Assembly (NCBI RefSeq): GCF_001567565.1
Contig: NZ_LSSW01000029.1
Location: 496,001-560,000 of the forward strand
Length of the DNA stretch: 64,000 bases
Origin: Ectopseudomonas composti
GTDB lineage: Bacteria > Pseudomonadota > Gammaproteobacteria > Pseudomonadales > Pseudomonadaceae
Reading direction: 5' to 3'
The stretch's first letter is position 1; the number at the start of each line of letters is the position of its first letter. Under the pieces are notes generated by a model. It was given only the letters and a program-made list of their open reading frames with translations, was not told the origin of the DNA and did not search any database. The position numbers were made by a program, and so were the translations under genes. Shown here piece by piece: positions 60,652 to 64,000 of the stretch.

Positions 60652-60903
60652 ATGGTAACTATTCGTCTCGCTCGCGGCGGCTCCAAAAAGCGCCCCTTCT
60701 ACCACCTGACCGTGACCAACAGCCGCAATGCGCGCGACGGTCGCTTCGTAGAGCGTATCGGTTTCTTCAACCCGGTCGCTTCGGGTGCTGAAGTCAAGCT
60801 GTCCGTGAACCAAGAGCGTGCCACCTACTGGCTGAGCCAGGGTGCGCAGCCGTCTGAGCGCGTTGCTCAGCTGCTCAAGGAAGCTGCCAAGGCTGCTGCC
60901 TAA
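60652..60903 (+). CDS. rpsP: 30S ribosomal protein S16
   Basis: An 83-residue small-subunit protein; MVTIRLARGGSKKRPFYHLTVTNSR is the family N-terminus. It is the first gene of the rpsP-rimM-trmD-rplS operon. ATG 60652 was chosen. The in-frame upstream codons have no family similarity. Confidence 0.97.
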   Translation: MVTIRLARGGSKKRPFYHLTVTNSRNARDGRFVERIGFFNPVASGAEVKLSVNQERATYWLSQGAQPSERVAQLLKEAAKAAA

Positions 60904-60912
60904 GCATCTTTT

Positions 60913-61449
60913 ATGAGTACGACGCCGGCCGTCGCCGAGGATTTGATCGTTCTCGGCAAGATTGTTTCGGTGCACGGCGTCAAGGGCGAAGTGAAGGTGT
61001 ATTCCTTTACCGATCCCATCGATAACGTGCTCGATTACCAAAGCTGGACGCTCAAGCGTGACGGTGAGGTAAAGAAAGTGGAATTGGCCAGCGGCCGCCT
61101 GCAGGGCAAGGTGCTGGTTGCCAAGTTGAAAGGTCTGGATGATCGCGAAATTGCGCGTACTTACGCCGGTTTCGAGATTTGCGTGCCGCGTAGCGAGCTG
61201 CCAGATCTGGAAGACGGCGAGTTCTACTGGTACCAGTTGCAGGGCTTGAAGGTCATCGATCAGGCGGAGCAGTTGCTCGGTGTGGTTGACCATCTGTTCG
61301 AGACCGGTGCCAATGATGTGATGGTGGTCAAACCCTGCGCGGGTAGCCTGGATGATCGCGAGCGCCTGTTGCCCTATACGGAGCAATGCGTACTTTCGAT
61401 CGATCTGGCAGCCGGCGAGATGCGGGTCGACTGGGATGCGGATTTCTAA
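60913..61449 (+). CDS. rimM: Ribosome maturation factor RimM
   Basis: A 178-residue 16S rRNA processing factor that binds S19 during assembly of the 30S head. LIVLGKIVSVHGVKGEVKVYSFTDP opens the N-terminal beta-barrel, and the C-terminal PRC-barrel contains FYWYQLQGLKVI. It lies nine bases after rpsP. Confidence 0.96.
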   Translation: MSTTPAVAEDLIVLGKIVSVHGVKGEVKVYSFTDPIDNVLDYQSWTLKRDGEVKKVELASGRLQGKVLVAKLKGLDDREIARTYAGFEICVPRSELPDLEDGEFYWYQLQGLKVIDQAEQLLGVVDHLFETGANDVMVVKPCAGSLDDRERLLPYTEQCVLSIDLAAGEMRVDWDADF

Positions 61450-61454
61450 GGCTC

Positions 61455-62198
61455 ATGCGCGTAGAAGTCATCACCCTGTTCCCGGAAATGTTTGCCGCCA
61501 TCGGCGAGTACGGCATCACCAGTCGTGCGGTCAAGCAGGAGCTGCTCAAGCTCAATTGCTGGAACCCGCGGGACTACACCACGGATCGCCACCATACGGT
61601 GGATGACCGCCCTTTCGGCGGTGGCCCGGGGATGGTGATGAAGATCAAGCCTCTCGAGGACGCCCTGGCCAGTGCCAGGCAGGCCGCGGGAGAGGCGGCG
61701 AAGGTGATTTACCTGTCGCCGCAGGGGCGTCGTCTGAATCAGGCAGCGGTCCGCGAGCTGGCGCAGGAGGATGCATTGATCCTGATCGCCGGTCGTTATG
61801 AAGGTATCGACGAGCGTTTCATTGAAACGCATGTCGACGAGGAATGGTCGATTGGTGACTACGTCCTGTCCGGCGGTGAGCTGCCGGCCATGGTACTGAT
61901 CGATGCGGTGACGCGCCTTTTGCCTGGTGCATTGGGTCATGCCGATTCGGCCGAGGAGGATTCCTTTACGGATGGCCTGCTCGACTGCCCGCACTACACC
62001 CGCCCGGAGGTGTATGCGGATAAACGTGTTCCTGAAGTGTTGCTTAGTGGCAACCACGAACACATCCGGCGCTGGCGTTTGCAGCAGTCCCTTGGTCGGA
62101 CCTGGCAGCGCCGCGCTGATCTTCTGGATAGCCGCTCGCTTTCTGGAGAAGAGAAGAAGCTGCTGGAGGAATACATCCGCCAGCGGGACGATAGTTAA
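61455..62198 (+). CDS. trmD: tRNA (guanine37-N1)-methyltransferase TrmD
   Basis: A 247-residue SPOUT methyltransferase that makes m1G37 in tRNAs and prevents +1 frameshifts. Motifs include VEVITLFPEMF, DDRPFGGGPGMVM, LSPQGRRLNQ, AGRYEGIDERF and SIGDYVLSGGELPAM. ATG 61455 lies five bases after rimM. Confidence 0.97.
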   Translation: MRVEVITLFPEMFAAIGEYGITSRAVKQELLKLNCWNPRDYTTDRHHTVDDRPFGGGPGMVMKIKPLEDALASARQAAGEAAKVIYLSPQGRRLNQAAVRELAQEDALILIAGRYEGIDERFIETHVDEEWSIGDYVLSGGELPAMVLIDAVTRLLPGALGHADSAEEDSFTDGLLDCPHYTRPEVYADKRVPEVLLSGNHEHIRRWRLQQSLGRTWQRRADLLDSRSLSGEEKKLLEEYIRQRDDS

Positions 62199-62240
62199 CG
62201 TATCGATGGCAGGCCGGGAGGCTTGTCTTAGGAGCGCAGC

Positions 62241-62591
62241 ATGACCAACAAGATTATCCAGATGCTCGAAGCTGAGCAGATGAACAAAGAAATCCCGACT
62301 TTCGCCCCGGGTGACACCGTAGTGGTTCAAGTGAAGGTGAAGGAAGGCGACCGTCAGCGTCTGCAGGCCTTCGAAGGCGTCGTGATCGCCAAGCGTAACC
62401 GCGGCCTGAACAGCGCCTTCACCGTGCGCAAGATCTCCAGCGGTGTTGGTGTTGAGCGTACCTTCCAGACCTACTCGCCGCTGGTCGACAGCCTGAGCGT
62501 CAAGCGTCGCGGTGACGTGCGCAAAGCCAAGCTGTACTACCTCCGCGATCTGTCCGGCAAAGCCGCACGCATCAAGGAAAAGCTGTCCTAA
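62241..62591 (+). CDS. rplS: 50S ribosomal protein L19
   Basis: A 116-residue large-subunit protein at the 30S-50S interface. FAPGDTVVVQVKVKEGDRQRLQ and FEGVVIAKRNRGLNSAFTVRK are family signatures. It is the last gene of the operon, behind GTCTTAGGAGCG, and is followed by a strong terminator. Confidence 0.98.
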   Translation: MTNKIIQMLEAEQMNKEIPTFAPGDTVVVQVKVKEGDRQRLQAFEGVVIAKRNRGLNSAFTVRKISSGVGVERTFQTYSPLVDSLSVKRRGDVRKAKLYYLRDLSGKAARIKEKLS

Positions 62592-62608
62592 GTTCGGACG
62601 CTTCTCAA

Positions 62609-62638
62609 GAAAAAAGCAGCCTGCGGGCTGCTTTTTTC
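62609..62638 (+). terminator. Intrinsic terminator of the rpsP operon
   Basis: AAAAAAGCAGCC, TGCG, GGCTGCTTTTTT forms a long stem with flanking A- and T-runs, 18 bases after rplS. Confidence 0.93.
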
Positions 62639-62704
62639 GTTTCTGGGCCGCGTTGACCGACGGGTTTCGCGGTCAGCTCCATCCATCGAATGAGCAGTCG
62701 TGGC

Positions 62705-63118
62705 ATGACCTTGAGAGAGCAAGAAATTCAGCGGCGCACTGCGCTGTCGGAGACCCGCGTGACCAAGGCGGTATTTCCGCCAACCACCAATCATCACAAC
62801 ACGTTGTTCGGCGGCACGGCGCTGGCCTGGATGGACGAGGTGTCGTTCATCGCTGCCACGCGTTTCTGTCGTTTGCCGTTGGTGACGGTGTCCAGTGATC
62901 GTATCGATTTCAAGCATGCGATACCGGCGGGCTCCATCGTCGAGTTGGTCGGCCGGGTGATCAAGGTTGGCAATACCAGCCTCAAGGTGGAGGTCGAGGT
63001 GTTCGTCGAGGGCCTGTATCAGGAAGGGCGCGAGCGGGCGATCAGTGGCAGTTTCAGCTTCGTCGCCGTCGATGACCAGCAAAAGCCCGTGCCGGTATTA
63101 CCGGGCTTCGCTCACTAG
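62705..63118 (+). CDS. Acyl-CoA thioesterase (hotdog fold, YciA-like)
   Basis: A 137-residue hotdog-fold thioesterase. The catalytic region NHHNTLFGGTALAWMDEVSF and the CoA-binding TVSSDRIDFKHAIPAGSIVEL are typical of cytosolic acyl-CoA hydrolases of the YciA/BACH type. ATG 62705 was preferred because family members begin just before this point; ATG 62690 would add five residues. The gene lies behind the rpsP operon terminator. Confidence 0.87.
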   Translation: MTLREQEIQRRTALSETRVTKAVFPPTTNHHNTLFGGTALAWMDEVSFIAATRFCRLPLVTVSSDRIDFKHAIPAGSIVELVGRVIKVGNTSLKVEVEVFVEGLYQEGRERAISGSFSFVAVDDQQKPVPVLPGFAH

Positions 63119-63131
63119 GCCGTCATCGCGG

Positions 63132-63812
63132 TCAGGGGCGCAGGCTGATTTTCAGGCTGGCCTGTGACAGGTCGATATTGTGCAGGCTCAGGCTGCCGAA
63201 ACTCTGGCTGGTCGGGGCGTCCTTGACGCGGATGTTGTCGAAGCGCAGTTCGCCGATGGAGCTGGGCAGGTTGACGTTGAACGAGCCATCGTCGTTCAGC
63301 GTCGAGCGCAGCTTGCTGGTGTCGTAGCGCACGTCGCGCAGGCTGGTTTCAGCGTCCAGGTTGTCGAGTACCGGCATCACCAGCTTGGCCAGTTGCTTGA
63401 CCGTGCCCAGGTCGTCACCGCTTTCCGCGCGCAGCAGCAAACCTTGCAGTGCTTCGTCGAGGCCTTGGGCGCTGACCGCGCTCATCTCGCTGTCGCTCAG
63501 CGACTGCATGCCGCGCGGCGTTTCATCCTGGCTGATGGTGCTGGGGGGCTGCAGTCGCTGAATGTCGGCGCTGGCCATTTGAAACGGTGTCATCAGCGCT
63601 GCCACCAGGGTGGCGGCCAGGCGCAGATTGCTCTGCTTCTTCAGTGCCTTGCTCAGTTGTTTCTGGGTCAGCAGTCCCTGCTCCACCAGAACTTCGCCGA
63701 GCCGCTTGTGGCTGGTCAGTTGGGCCTTGATTGCAGCATCCAGCTGCGTGGCGCTAATCAGTCCCTTGTTGATCAGAATCTGGCCGAGTCGCGAGTTGAC
63801 GTGTTGGGACAT
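63132..63812 (-). CDS. Membrane protein with cytoplasmic double MshEN motif and extracytoplasmic domain
   Basis: A 226-residue protein. Residues 8-31 and 37-60 are two 24-residue copies of the MshEN pattern RLGxxLxxxGxxxxxxLxxxLxxQ, separated by exactly five residues. This is the arrangement that binds cyclic di-GMP in MshE-type ATPases. A single hydrophobic segment follows (about 63-82, ending FQMASA/D), then an extracytoplasmic part. The stretch LSDSEMSAVSAQGLDEALQG in that part recalls FilA-like surface proteins. There is no ATPase domain. The inferred role is coupling of intracellular cyclic di-GMP to an envelope function. It converges on the thioesterase gene. Confidence 0.8.
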   Translation of the reverse strand: MSQHVNSRLGQILINKGLISATQLDAAIKAQLTSHKRLGEVLVEQGLLTQKQLSKALKKQSNLRLAATLVAALMTPFQMASADIQRLQPPSTISQDETPRGMQSLSDSEMSAVSAQGLDEALQGLLLRAESGDDLGTVKQLAKLVMPVLDNLDAETSLRDVRYDTSKLRSTLNDDGSFNVNLPSSIGELRFDNIRVKDAPTSQSFGSLSLHNIDLSQASLKISLRP

Positions 63813-63905
63813 GAGAAGCTACCGGGAAGGTGATGGCATGGTGAAATCATCGTTCCGCCCGGCCTGCCTGTCACCCAACCAAAGATAGGCTGGCCGCGCG
63901 AATCG

Positions 63906-64000
63906 TCATGTGGCTGCGGGTTCTTGCTGCACAGTGCTCTCGGTCGTTGTTTCTTCTGTTTCGATTAGTGCCATCAGCGTCCAGCCTGTGCCGGGTGTGA
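63906..64000 (-). CDS. Possible C-terminal end of a neighbouring minus-strand gene (partial)
   Basis: From the window edge to a TGA at 63906 the minus strand stays open and encodes TPGTGWTLMALIETEE followed by a Thr/Glu/Gln-rich tail ending EPAAT. Composition resembles the end of a real protein more than random sequence. In P. aeruginosa a cation/proton antiporter gene occupies this place, but 30 residues are not enough to assign it. The bases from 63813 to 63905 show no gene. Confidence 0.4.
   Translation of the reverse strand, partial: TPGTGWTLMALIETEETTTESTVQQEPAAT

Overview
The window reads as a GC-rich Pseudomonas chromosome segment. Nearly every gene has its closest recognisable match in Pseudomonas, and the order secDF, suhB, trmJ, cysE, isc, ndk, rlmN, pilF, rodZ, ispG, hisS, bamB, der follows the P. 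aeruginosa backbone. So do guaBA, the copper oxidase, tadA, mltF, purL, ffh and rpsP-rimM-trmD-rplS. No tRNA, rRNA, CRISPR array, transposase or integrase was seen. Assignments rest on reading motifs and gene order; no database search was possible.

Layout. 1-9.6 kb: end of secF, a glycine-zipper protein, suhB facing trmJ-cysE, then the complete iron-sulfur assembly operon iscR-S-U-A-hscB-hscA-fdx-iscX behind a promoter with an IscR-like site. 9.6-18.8 kb: ndk, rlmN, pilF, rodZ, ispG, hisS, yfgM, bamB, der. 18.9-27.2 kb: a methionine-type aminotransferase with an omega-amidase (methionine salvage), leuA with an unlisted leucine-rich leader peptide, a MscS-family channel, an M23 peptidase and xseA. 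27.2-37.9 kb: a LysR/PACE efflux pair, a TonB receptor with a Fur-like site, guaB-guaA, two small membrane proteins, a Tat-exported multicopper oxidase and tadA.

37.9-45.1 kb is the accessory region. An AT-richer segment holds a membrane histidine kinase, an overlapping OmpR-type regulator and a 1236-residue glycine-rich autotransporter. A frameshifted second copy of the tadA 3' end follows immediately, so the cassette sits between an intact tadA and a tadA relic. The 5' untranslated region of the autotransporter can fold into a three-way junction, and its passenger carries seven regularly spaced glycine-rich repeats. This looks like a transferred, self-regulated surface-protein module and is the most novel part of the window.

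45.3-64 kb returns to the backbone: a secreted small protein, mltF, purL, a CDGSH protein, a YqfO/NIF3-like protein, an L,D-transpeptidase, two NUDIX hydrolases, a gamma-carbonic anhydrase, a DUF1289 protein, purT, an SGNH hydrolase, a CNNM/CorC transporter, a CcsA-like protein, ffh, the rpsP operon and a thioesterase. Near the right edge is a membrane protein whose cytoplasmic N-terminus carries two exact MshEN-type cyclic-di-GMP motifs.
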